From positions 1 through 58,842 of the forward strand of contig NZ_AWFH01000010.1 in assembly GCF_000682715.1 (NCBI RefSeq): 58,842 nucleotides of DNA, read 5' to 3'. Positions 39,104-47,483 of the stretch are shown piece by piece (position 1 is the stretch's first letter; each line of letters starts with the position of its first letter). This DNA comes from Hyphomonas atlantica corrig. (GTDB lineage Bacteria > Pseudomonadota > Alphaproteobacteria > Caulobacterales > Hyphomonadaceae). The notes under the pieces were generated by a model, which did no database searches, was not told the origin of the DNA, and worked only from the letters and a program-made list of their open reading frames with translations. The translations under genes and the position numbers were made by a program.

Positions 39104-41134
39104 ATGAAAAAACGTCGTATTGCGAAGTACATTCTGATTGGCGTGGCCGTTCTCTTTATTGTGGGCTTCCTGTGGCAGAGGATCAGCCGGATGGAAACTT
39201 TCGAGAAGAAAGCGGAAGAGATCAATCCGAACATTACTGCCCTTGTGGAACCAGCTGTCATGCCGGCCCACGTATCTGCGCCTATACGCGTCAGAATTGC
39301 CTTTCCGGATGGTCTCAAGCGCGGTTCGAATATCAGTACGCAGCTGCCCAACGCTGCGCTGACCTATGACCTCAGTTACTCGCTTACCAAAACCTTGCAG
39401 AAGCCAGCTTCCATTGTAGACGTGATCGGCGTCGCGATCGGCTACATTTTTACGGGACGGGCTGACACGCGGGAGATCATGCTCTGGGACACGGTCACCG
39501 TTACGTCGCCCGATGCACCGAAGGCGAAATTCAGTCTTCGCATCCGCAGGCTGCAGTTTGACGATGTGGGAAAGGCGGCGGCAGAGCGTCACGGCCAGCG
39601 GGTCACGGCTGTGCTGAAGGGCGCGGATATTCCGCCCGGCGGCGAAGTCGTCATGACCTACTCCACTACCACACCCTGGGTCGCCAGTGGGGCATTTCCG
39701 GTGCGCGTGGATGTGAACAAGGTTCGCATGGCACAGGACCCGACTTTTGTCGTAGAGGCAGGATCGACAGCGTCCCGGCAAGTTATCGTGCCGTCATCTG
39801 TACGGCCGGGTGAGCCGTTCAAGGTAGAGATCATTTCACGCGACAAGTATGACAATCTGTCCGCCAGCGAAGACAGCGTGAATCTATCGCTGGACGGAGA
39901 GGTCCTTGATGAGATGATCCTGTATACGGGACGCGTTGAACGCGTCGTCACGCTGGACGGGCCCGGCATCTATCGGTTCGATGTCAGTGGCACCTTGTCC
40001 AATCCCGTTCGGATTACGGACACGCCGAACGGGCCGTGGTGGGGAGATTTGCACTCCCACAATGCCTGGAGCGCGGACGCGCTGAGTTCGGTTGCAGATC
40101 CTGATCATTATACATATGCGCGAGATGTCTCCGCGCTCGACTATGCGGCGCTAACCAATCATGTGTTTGGATTGGAAGCGGGATACTGGCAGAAGACCCA
40201 GGATTGGTGTGAGTCATACAACTCGCCCGGTGAGTTCGTAACGATCCTCGGGTTCGAAGGCGGTATCGGCTATCATCTGGATGGCTATTTCCCGACCTGC
40301 TCCGGACCTGCCATTGAAAGCCAACGGTATGGCGCGGGCAGGGGGATGAACGAAGACAAATTGACTGCGCTCGAAGAGGATATTGATCGAGAGCAGATGA
40401 TTGTCGCGACGCATCACACAGGCATCGGCTGGGGCGGCGCGAACTTTGACGGCTCACACCGTTTCCCGCGACAGATGCGTCACATCGAGATATTCAGCGC
40501 CCACGGCCAGAGCGAGATGTACGACCCATCCGACCCGCTATCCTATGAGAATGCGGGAAGTACGCCTGGCTTCTCCCTGTCGAAACGCGGGGCGCATTAT
40601 GTGCGAGACGCCTGGGCGGCGGGGATGAAGCTGTTCACGCTGGCGGCGTCAGACGATCACAACGGACAGCCGGGCAAACGCGCCAACGGACTAACGGCTA
40701 TCATGGCCCCTGAACTAACCCGTGACGCACTCCTGCAGTCCATGCGGGATGGGGCCATGTATGGCACGACGGGTGAGCGCATCCTGCTCGACTTTTCTGC
40801 CAATGGTCAGCCGATGGGCAGTGTTCTCTCAGAAGATGTGACGGAGCTTGATTTCCGGCTGGAAGTTCATGGAACGGCCGGCATCTCGGAGATTGAAGTC
40901 TACCGCTACGTGTTCGGCGAAGATGCGGAGTGGGAGCCGGTGTTTCATCGCAGCGGAGATCTGGGGCTGGACTTCGAAGCAGAGTGGACGGCGCCAGCCG
41001 TCGGGCACGCGATCTATTATGCCCGCGTAGAACAGGCGGCGCCTATACGCGTGACCATTCCCACGCTTCAGGACAGGCCTGTGCGCGCATGGAGTTCCCC
41101 CATCTGGGTCGGTGAGCCGGAGATTGACTGGTGA
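39104..41134 (+). CDS. Membrane-anchored PHP/DUF3604-type metalloprotein
   Basis: The 676-residue protein has an N-terminal membrane helix (about 8-24), then roughly 280 residues of beta-rich, Ig-like sequence, then a PHP-like metal centre: GDLHSHNAWSADA (His317, His319), ATHHTGIGWG and AASDDHNGQPG. This order matches DUF3604 proteins, which share the PHP fold but whose reaction is generally unknown. A tail of about 90 residues after the metal domain is also beta-rich. GGAGGG before the ATG at 39104 sets the start, 29 bases after the GH106-like gene. Its place at the end of a glycoside/acyl operon suggests a hydrolytic role on a phospho- or sulfo-substituted substrate outside the cytoplasm, but that is only inference. 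Confidence 0.72.
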   Translation: MKKRRIAKYILIGVAVLFIVGFLWQRISRMETFEKKAEEINPNITALVEPAVMPAHVSAPIRVRIAFPDGLKRGSNISTQLPNAALTYDLSYSLTKTLQKPASIVDVIGVAIGYIFTGRADTREIMLWDTVTVTSPDAPKAKFSLRIRRLQFDDVGKAAAERHGQRVTAVLKGADIPPGGEVVMTYSTTTPWVASGAFPVRVDVNKVRMAQDPTFVVEAGSTASRQVIVPSSVRPGEPFKVEIISRDKYDNLSASEDSVNLSLDGEVLDEMILYTGRVERVVTLDGPGIYRFDVSGTLSNPVRITDTPNGPWWGDLHSHNAWSADALSSVADPDHYTYARDVSALDYAALTNHVFGLEAGYWQKTQDWCESYNSPGEFVTILGFEGGIGYHLDGYFPTCSGPAIESQRYGAGRGMNEDKLTALEEDIDREQMIVATHHTGIGWGGANFDGSHRFPRQMRHIEIFSAHGQSEMYDPSDPLSYENAGSTPGFSLSKRGAHYVRDAWAAGMKLFTLAASDDHNGQPGKRANGLTAIMAPELTRDALLQSMRDGAMYGTTGERILLDFSANGQPMGSVLSEDVTELDFRLEVHGTAGISEIEVYRYVFGEDAEWEPVFHRSGDLGLDFEAEWTAPAVGHAIYYARVEQAAPIRVTIPTLQDRPVRAWSSPIWVGEPEIDW

Positions 41135-41155
41135 CCGGCTGGCGACGGCGAGTGG

Positions 41156-43543
41156 TCAGATCTGTTTCGCGAGGCGTATCTTGCGCCCGGCTGAGAGGTG
41201 GTTTGCGGCGGAGACGATGGCGTCGGCATCAATCATGAAGTGCCGATAGAGATCGTTGATTGTGCCGGTTTGACCGAAATGCTCCACGCCGAGCGGCGCT
41301 GTGCGGTGTCCCATGACCGAGCCGATCCAGGCCAGCGTCGCCGGATGGCCATCCGTCACCGTGATCAGGGTTGCATCGCGTGAGACCGACCCCATCAGTC
41401 GTTCAATCTGGCTGGTAGCATCCACATGACCTCTGGCTCTCGCACGCCTTGCGGCGGTCCAGCCCGAATTCAGTCTGTCAGCTGAGGTAATTGCCAATAC
41501 GCCGATGTCACGCCGGTCATTGCCGATGCGGCCGGCCGCTTCAATTACCTCCGGCGCGACACAGCCCTGATAGGCGATCACGACTTCGCAGTTTGGACCG
41601 GGTTCGCGCAGCCAATAGCCACCATCGACAACGCCGCGCTGAAACTCTGCGTCGTCGCGTGCTTTGAGGCCAAGCTGGTCAATGGAGCGGGTGGTCAGCC
41701 GAAGATAAACGGAGCCGCCTGTTTCATCGCGGAGCCATGTGCGTTCATCGGGGTCGCCTTCGCCGCTGCGCTGAAGGTAGTCGAATGACCAATCCATGAT
41801 GATGGACAACTCGTCCAGGAATGCCGGTTCGAATGAGACCAGTCCGTCCTGACTCATGCCGATTAGCTGCGCGCCGATAGACTGGTGCGCGCCACCTTCC
41901 GGGGCCAGCGTGACGCCCGATGGCGTTCCGACAATGATGAAGCGGGAATCCTGATAGCAGGCATAATTAAGCGCATCGAGGCCACGCGCCACAAAGGGGT
42001 CATACACTGTGCCGATGGGAAGGATACGTTCACCAAATAGGCTGTGTGACAATCCCGCTGCGCCCAGCATCAGGAACAAATTCATTTCGGCAATGCCAAG
42101 TTCGATATGCTGGCCCTCGGGGGAGAACTGCCATTTCTGCGTCGAGGGGATTCTCTGTTCCCGGAACGTATCTCCCTTGGACTCGCGTGCGAACAGGCTG
42201 CGCCTGTTTACCCACGGGCCAAGATTGGTTGATGCAGTAACGTCAGGCGAGGTGGTGAGGATGCGGTCCGCCAGTTCGCTGTCAGATTTGGCGATTGCGT
42301 CCAGAATCTTTCCGAAGCCTGCCTGGGTCGACTGGTTTCGATCGTCAAGGAATACCGGCCCGGAGCTCTCCACTCGTGGGGCTTCAAAGCGGCGGCGCCC
42401 CTCTGCGAAGAAGGCGGCAGTGTCCATCAGTGCCTGAAGCGCGTCGGGATCGTCGATGCCTGCCAGTCTCTCCCATTCCTGCCCTTCGGGCACATTCATG
42501 CGCTTCTGGAAGTCTGCCATTTGCGGCGGGTTCATCAGGCCGGCATGGTTGTCCTTGTGTCCGGCCAGCGGCGTGCCCCAGCCCTTGATCGTGTAGGCAA
42601 GGAAGACTGTAGGCTGATCATCGTTGATACTGTCGAAAGCATCTGTCAGCGTCTGAACGCACTGCCCGCCCAGATTGTTCATGAGCGCGCTTAGCTCTTC
42701 ATCGCTTCGCTTTTCCAACAAGGCTGTAACATCGCCCTGGTCGCCAATATCGTCCAACAGGCGTTTGCGCCATGCCGCGCCGCCCTGATAGGTGAGGGCA
42801 GAGTAGTCAGCATTTGGACAGGACTGGATCCATTCCTTCAGCGCCTCACCACCGGGTTCTTCAAAGGCGGCCCGTTGCAGCACGCCGTGACGCAGCACCA
42901 CGGTTCGCCAGCCGAACGCCTTGAAGATCGCGTCGATTTTTTCCCAAAGCCCCTCATGGACCACGCCGTCCAGACTCTGGCGATTATAGTCGATCACCCA
43001 CCATGTATTGCGCAGGCCATGTTTCCAGCCTTCCTGCAGGCATTCATAGACATTGCCTTCGTCGAGTTCGGCATCGCCAACCAGAGCGATCATGCGCCCC
43101 AGTTTTCGGTCGCCGGCCCAATCTTTCGCTTCCAGATAGTCCTGCATCAGGGAGGCGAAGGCCGTGATTGCAACGCCAAGCCCGACCGATCCTGTGGAGA
43201 AGTCGACGTCATCCACATCCTTGGTGCGGCTGGGATAGGATTGGGCGCCGCCATAGCCGCGAAAGTTTTCGAGTTTTTCGCGCGTCTGGTTTCCCATCAT
43301 GTATTGCATGGCGTGAAAGACAGGTGATGCGTGGGGCTTCACCGCAACGCGGTCTTCCGGGCGCAATGTGTGGAAGTAGAGCGCGGTCATGATGGACACC
43401 ATCGACGCGCAGGAAGCCTGATGGCCGCCGACTTTAACGTCTCCGTCTTCCTTTGGGCGAAGATGGTTGGCGTTGTGCACGATCCAGGATGACAGCCAGA
43501 GCAGGCGTTGTTCCATGGATTTCAGTGCGTCGAAATTCGTCAT
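41156..43543 (-). CDS. AceE/transketolase-like ThDP 2-oxoacid dehydrogenase E1
   Basis: The 795-residue protein resembles homodimeric pyruvate dehydrogenase E1 (AceE) and the related MdeB-type enzymes. It has the thiamine-diphosphate motif beginning GDAELDEGN (156-164), the WWVIDYNRQSLDG segment (181-193), a central pyrimidine domain with EGQHIELGIAEMNLFLMLGA and a transketolase C-terminal domain. It is about 90 residues shorter than typical AceE. No dihydrolipoyl acyltransferase or dihydrolipoamide dehydrogenase gene is nearby, so the reaction partner is unclear; it may be a free-standing 2-oxoacid decarboxylase or transketolase. It ends convergently with the PHP gene, 21 bases apart. No strong ribosome-binding site precedes the ATG. 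Confidence 0.78.
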   Translation of the reverse strand: MTNFDALKSMEQRLLWLSSWIVHNANHLRPKEDGDVKVGGHQASCASMVSIMTALYFHTLRPEDRVAVKPHASPVFHAMQYMMGNQTREKLENFRGYGGAQSYPSRTKDVDDVDFSTGSVGLGVAITAFASLMQDYLEAKDWAGDRKLGRMIALVGDAELDEGNVYECLQEGWKHGLRNTWWVIDYNRQSLDGVVHEGLWEKIDAIFKAFGWRTVVLRHGVLQRAAFEEPGGEALKEWIQSCPNADYSALTYQGGAAWRKRLLDDIGDQGDVTALLEKRSDEELSALMNNLGGQCVQTLTDAFDSINDDQPTVFLAYTIKGWGTPLAGHKDNHAGLMNPPQMADFQKRMNVPEGQEWERLAGIDDPDALQALMDTAAFFAEGRRRFEAPRVESSGPVFLDDRNQSTQAGFGKILDAIAKSDSELADRILTTSPDVTASTNLGPWVNRRSLFARESKGDTFREQRIPSTQKWQFSPEGQHIELGIAEMNLFLMLGAAGLSHSLFGERILPIGTVYDPFVARGLDALNYACYQDSRFIIVGTPSGVTLAPEGGAHQSIGAQLIGMSQDGLVSFEPAFLDELSIIMDWSFDYLQRSGEGDPDERTWLRDETGGSVYLRLTTRSIDQLGLKARDDAEFQRGVVDGGYWLREPGPNCEVVIAYQGCVAPEVIEAAGRIGNDRRDIGVLAITSADRLNSGWTAARRARARGHVDATSQIERLMGSVSRDATLITVTDGHPATLAWIGSVMGHRTAPLGVEHFGQTGTINDLYRHFMIDADAIVSAANHLSAGRKIRLAKQI

Positions 43544-43691
43544 GACGATGATCCCGTATTACATCGGCGCGCGTTCGTTCGCCGTTTGAACAGGACTGGT
43601 AACACCGCGCAGGGGCGAGATCATCCCCAATGCTCATGGGTGCGCGAAAATGTGTACTCCATAATCGTGTGAGCGGGGTAAAATGTGCGCG

Positions 43692-43997
43692 TCAGAGCTC
43701 TGCGAATAGGTCGCCTGTTTCCTCGTCGCGTGCCGGGGCCATATCATCCCCTCTATAAAAGCAGGGATGTTTGATCCGGCTGAAATTGCGGTGACGCTCA
43801 TAGTGAACCCAGCCGCCATTTGGCATGCGCTGGCTGAGGATCGGCGCGCCGCAGATTGGGCATGCGGAATGACTCGATCGCTCCGGACTGCCGCTTTCAT
43901 TGCGTTCAATGGGCATCCAGGAGGCCGCAACCTCAACAGTTTGGCCGGACGGAAGGCGGCGCATATGCGCCCTGCGGCGAACCCATTTAATCGACAT
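43692..43997 (-). CDS. Small zinc-ribbon-like protein
   Basis: This 101-residue protein contains a CPICGAPI knuckle around residue 46 followed by HYERHRNFSRIKHPCF, which could supply further Cys/His ligands for a zinc ion. The N-terminal half is basic (VRRRAHMRRLPSG). GGGAG lies about eight bases before the ATG. I recognise no function; a nucleic-acid-binding role is possible for such a basic zinc-ribbon protein. An overlapping frame at 43634-43936 lacks these features and is rejected. It is on the same strand as the AceE-like gene, 148 bases upstream of that gene's start. Confidence 0.6.
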   Translation of the reverse strand: MSIKWVRRRAHMRRLPSGQTVEVAASWMPIERNESGSPERSSHSACPICGAPILSQRMPNGGWVHYERHRNFSRIKHPCFYRGDDMAPARDEETGDLFAEL

Positions 43998-44163
43998 GGT
44001 CAGCTCCCGAAATCGCGTAGCCTGAGGAGGCGGCGATTCGGTTAAGCGATTATGGCCCGCAAGACGGGACGCCGGCTGAGGCTGTCACAGAACTTTATTA
44101 CTCCCGACATTAAACCGTACAGAAAAGCGCATATCGGTGCAGCAACTGCAGAGGGGCATAGCT

Positions 44164-44514
44164 GTGTCAAGCGACTTTGAGCTGGTTTATTCCTTGGAAA
44201 TCAAGGTTTTGGACCTTGAGAAGAAGGTGTCTGACCTTGAACAGTCGGTCGCCGGCCTGGCGCAGCAACTGAACTCGGTCGAAAGCGATGCCGCCGCCAA
44301 TGTGCCGGAGGAAGTCTCTGAGCGGATTCGCGAGGGCGAAAACCCGGTAAGGGTTGTCCGGCAATACCGACTGATGACGCAGAAGGACTTGAGTGATCTG
44401 TGCGGCATCCGGCCAAACCACATTTCGGCGATCGAGCGCGGAATGTCTTACGGCCTCAAGACGGCGAAGCGATTGGCAGACGCCCTCGATGTGCCGGTGG
44501 ATCTGCTGACCTGA
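44164..44514 (+). CDS. Coiled-coil plus XRE-type helix-turn-helix protein
   Basis: The 116-residue protein begins with a heptad-patterned coiled coil (about residues 8-42, EIKVLDLEKKVSDLEQSVAG onward) and ends in an HTH_3/XRE DNA-binding domain (about 58-114, TQKDLSDLCGIRPNHISAIE). It is probably an oligomeric DNA-binding regulator. GAGGGG seven bases before the GTG at 44164 favours that start over a GTG at 44137. It lies just upstream of, and on the same strand as, the type II secretion operon, with about 100 bases between, so control of that operon is plausible but unproven. Confidence 0.78.
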   Translation: MSSDFELVYSLEIKVLDLEKKVSDLEQSVAGLAQQLNSVESDAAANVPEEVSERIREGENPVRVVRQYRLMTQKDLSDLCGIRPNHISAIERGMSYGLKTAKRLADALDVPVDLLT

Positions 44515-44610
44515 TTGGCAGGCGCGGTTCGCGCGAGTTAAGGAGTTATCTGGTGAGACGCCGACCAAACGTCGCGATCTGATCCAGGTTGAGAGATTGA
44601 GTGAAAGGGC

Positions 44611-45537
44611 TTGCGACACGAATCGCGAGCCCGTTGGTCGTTGAAAGACCGGGGAAAGTGGGTCGAGTTGAGCGTGGAACGGTTCGAATCTCTTGCGAAG
44701 ATTGCGCGGCAGGGTGCCAGCCCGGCATTGCGCGCAATTGAAGCCGTTCTTGTGATCGGACTCGGCCTGAGCGCTGCCAAGCTCGCCTGGCTTGCCATTG
44801 AGCCCGGCGGGGCTGTGTCGCCAGACATTCCTGTACGTGCTTCGGTACAGGGACCAATGGTCACGACATCAGCAATCGCGGTGGATACATCCCGATTGAT
44901 TCATGAGAATCCCTTCGGTGCCGGTGCGGCGATTCTGGCCGACACACCCGATGCTCCGGAGACCAGCCTGAACTTGCGTCTCCGCGGCGTCCGCGCCTCT
45001 TCAGACGAGGCCGATGGCATTGCCTGGATCACGACACCGAACAACGAGACCGCGGCCTACAGGCCGGGAGAAGTCATTCTGGATGGCGTCACACTTCACC
45101 GGATCTATGCAGATCGGGTGACCCTCCGAAAGGCGGGACAAACCGAAGCCCTGCTCATGGAGGGCGGCGCGGGATTACTGTCAGTGCTGACAACTCCCGG
45201 CAGTAACGAGGCGCGCGACGGCTTGTCTCCCAATACAACGACATCCCGGGTCGCGCGCGCGGATCTGGTATCCAGCATCACGATTGATCCGGTTCACCGC
45301 GGAACCGATTTCGTTGGCTACCGGATCGGCTCGCGCGGCGATGAGACTGTTCTCATCCAGGCCGGCCTTCGACCGGGTGATGTCGTGATCGGCCTCGACG
45401 GCGCCGCGATCACAGACGTGCCGCCCGCAGAACTCGCCCGCAAATTTTCAGATCCCGCCCCGGTTCGGCTGACGCTCGACCGCGATGGACAAACATTCGA
45501 CCACACGCTCGCGCCAGAGGAGGCCCGATCCCGATGA
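44611..45537 (+). CDS. gspC: Type II secretion protein GspC
   Basis: GspC spans the inner membrane and links the assembly platform to the secretin. The frame gives up to 308 residues with a membrane helix (about 43-63), the HR-domain start ENPFGAG near residue 100, a conserved beta-rich LRLRGVRASS stretch and a C-terminal PDZ domain (about 210-300, with LIQAGLRPGDVVIGLDG). The exact start is unsure: the longest start is a TTG at 44611, and TTG codons at 44641 and 44668 or a GTG at 44674 are alternatives with modest ribosome-binding sites. The stop overlaps the gspD ATG (ATGA), making this the first gene of the gsp operon. Confidence 0.85.
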   Translation: MRHESRARWSLKDRGKWVELSVERFESLAKIARQGASPALRAIEAVLVIGLGLSAAKLAWLAIEPGGAVSPDIPVRASVQGPMVTTSAIAVDTSRLIHENPFGAGAAILADTPDAPETSLNLRLRGVRASSDEADGIAWITTPNNETAAYRPGEVILDGVTLHRIYADRVTLRKAGQTEALLMEGGAGLLSVLTTPGSNEARDGLSPNTTTSRVARADLVSSITIDPVHRGTDFVGYRIGSRGDETVLIQAGLRPGDVVIGLDGAAITDVPPAELARKFSDPAPVRLTLDRDGQTFDHTLAPEEARSR

Positions 45538-47483
45538 AACTCAAAACCCTCTTGTCAGCGACAGCGTTCATAGCGGCGACACCGTCCGCTTTTGCCCTCG
45601 CCAATCAGGCGCCTTCAGATACAGCGCGCCACGTGCTCAACTTCGAAGACGTTGAGCTTTCGGCCCTGATTGCGGATGTGTCGACGGTCACCGGATACAC
45701 ATTCGTGGTTCACCCTGAAGCCCGCACCAAGCGCATCACCGTGTCTTCGACCACGCCATTGACGCGCCAGCAGGTCTTCGATGTTTTCCTGTCATCGCTT
45801 CGCGTGCATGGTTTCGCGGCGATCCCGGCGGGCAAGGCAACTTACCGCATTGTCCCGGAACAGAGCGCTGTTGGTGAGGCCGGTATGTCTGCCTACGGCT
45901 CAAACGCGTTCACTACGGAGATCTTCAATCTGAAGCATGTGAACGCGGTGGAAGCGGCGAAAATGCTGAAGCCGATTATTGATGAGCAGGGGCAGGTAAT
46001 CGCCAACAGCCAGTCAAATACGCTCGTGGTCGTCGACTATGCGTCCAACGTACCGCGCCTGCGGAACATGGTTGGCAATATTGATGTCGACCCGTCCGTG
46101 ACAGCGACCATCCAGTTGGCGAACACATCTGCCACGGAAGTGGCGAGCATCCTTACGTCGCTGAACGCGAGCACGTCTGAAGACAGCTACAAGACCAATT
46201 TCAAGGCCATCGCATCGGAAGCCGGCAATGCGCTCATCCTCCGGGGGGATCCTGCTGCGGTTGAGCGGGCGAAACTGGTTACAGCCGACCTGGACGGACG
46301 CGACCGGTTGAAAGACACAATCCGTGTAGTTCCGCTGAACAATGCTGACGCAAACGAGGTCGTGCCAATTCTTCAGCAAGTCGCATACGCGATCGACAAG
46401 CGTCGCGGTCTTGCGGAGCCGAACGAGGCAACAACCATCGCGCATCATGATTCCACGAATTCGCTCGTGATCAGCGCCGCGCCGGAAACACTCCTCAGCC
46501 TTGAGCGCGTGATCTCTGACCTGGACCGTCGCAGGGCTCAGGTTCTCGTCGAGGCGATCATCGTCGAAATGTCAGACGACACGGCGCGCCAACTTGGTCT
46601 GCAATTCCTGTTGTCCGGCACGGGCAGCAACTCGACGCCATTTGCGACAACCAATTTCTCCGCATCTGCCCCGAACCTGCTGACCCTGGCAGGCGCGATC
46701 AGCGATGATACGCCTTTCTCCGGCGATGATGAGACCGTCAATGAGGCGCTGACCACCGCAGCCCTCAATTCCCTGCTTGGCCTGACCGGTCTGACCGTTG
46801 GCGTAGGGGGACAGGATGGTGATACGCTGTTCGGCGCGGTGCTGACAGCTGTCGAGGCCGACACGAACTCCCGTATCTTGTCGAAGCCGTTCAATATGAC
46901 CCTCGACAATGGAACATCCTCGCTTCTGGTCGGTCAGAACGTGCCGATCACAACGGGACAGGTCCTGGGTGATGATAACAGCAACCCGTTCACCACGGTC
47001 GAGCGAAAGGATGTTGGTGTGTCTCTTACCGTCACGCCACGCATTTCCAACGACAATACAATTCGCATGCAGATCGAACAGGAAGTGTCGAATGTTGCGG
47101 GGGCTATCGCCGCCGGCGTCACCGATGTTGTCTTCAACACGCGCGAAATCTCAACCAGTGTAATCGCGGATGATGGTGAAATCATCGTGCTCGGCGGCTT
47201 GATCGAGCAGAAAGAGGAATTTTCCAATCAGAAAGTTCCGGTGCTGGGGGACATTCCGGTTGCGGGTCGGTTGTTCCGCACGGAAGGAAAATCCCTCGGC
47301 CGGACCAATCTGATGGTCTTCATCCGCCCCACGGTTATTCGTGACCGCAGGGATGCGGCAGGTGCGACCAGCCGGTCCTACAACTACATTCGTGCCGAAG
47401 AACTGTGGGAAGGTGAAAGCGATGGCACATCCTCCATCGACAATTTCATCACGGAAGTGCTGGGAAGCCCGCCCCCGAAATGA
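45534..47483 (+). CDS. gspD: Type II secretion secretin GspD
   Basis: GspD forms the outer-membrane channel. The 649-residue protein has a signal peptide (about 1-23, ending SAFALANQ), N-terminal N0-N2 domains (NFEDVELSALIADVSTVTGY at N0; ANSQSNTLVVVDYASNVPRL in N1) and a secretin barrel, with ILSKPFNMTLDNGTSSLLVG, VGVSLTVTPRIS and VPVLGDIPVAGRLFR motifs. The length is normal for GspD. There is no S-domain extension of the kind that binds a GspS pilotin in enterobacteria, or at most a short tail after LMVFIRPTVI. It is coupled to gspC and gspE by ATGA overlaps. Confidence 0.95.
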   Translation: MKLKTLLSATAFIAATPSAFALANQAPSDTARHVLNFEDVELSALIADVSTVTGYTFVVHPEARTKRITVSSTTPLTRQQVFDVFLSSLRVHGFAAIPAGKATYRIVPEQSAVGEAGMSAYGSNAFTTEIFNLKHVNAVEAAKMLKPIIDEQGQVIANSQSNTLVVVDYASNVPRLRNMVGNIDVDPSVTATIQLANTSATEVASILTSLNASTSEDSYKTNFKAIASEAGNALILRGDPAAVERAKLVTADLDGRDRLKDTIRVVPLNNADANEVVPILQQVAYAIDKRRGLAEPNEATTIAHHDSTNSLVISAAPETLLSLERVISDLDRRRAQVLVEAIIVEMSDDTARQLGLQFLLSGTGSNSTPFATTNFSASAPNLLTLAGAISDDTPFSGDDETVNEALTTAALNSLLGLTGLTVGVGGQDGDTLFGAVLTAVEADTNSRILSKPFNMTLDNGTSSLLVGQNVPITTGQVLGDDNSNPFTTVERKDVGVSLTVTPRISNDNTIRMQIEQEVSNVAGAIAAGVTDVVFNTREISTSVIADDGEIIVLGGLIEQKEEFSNQKVPVLGDIPVAGRLFRTEGKSLGRTNLMVFIRPTVIRDRRDAAGATSRSYNYIRAEELWEGESDGTSSIDNFITEVLGSPPPK

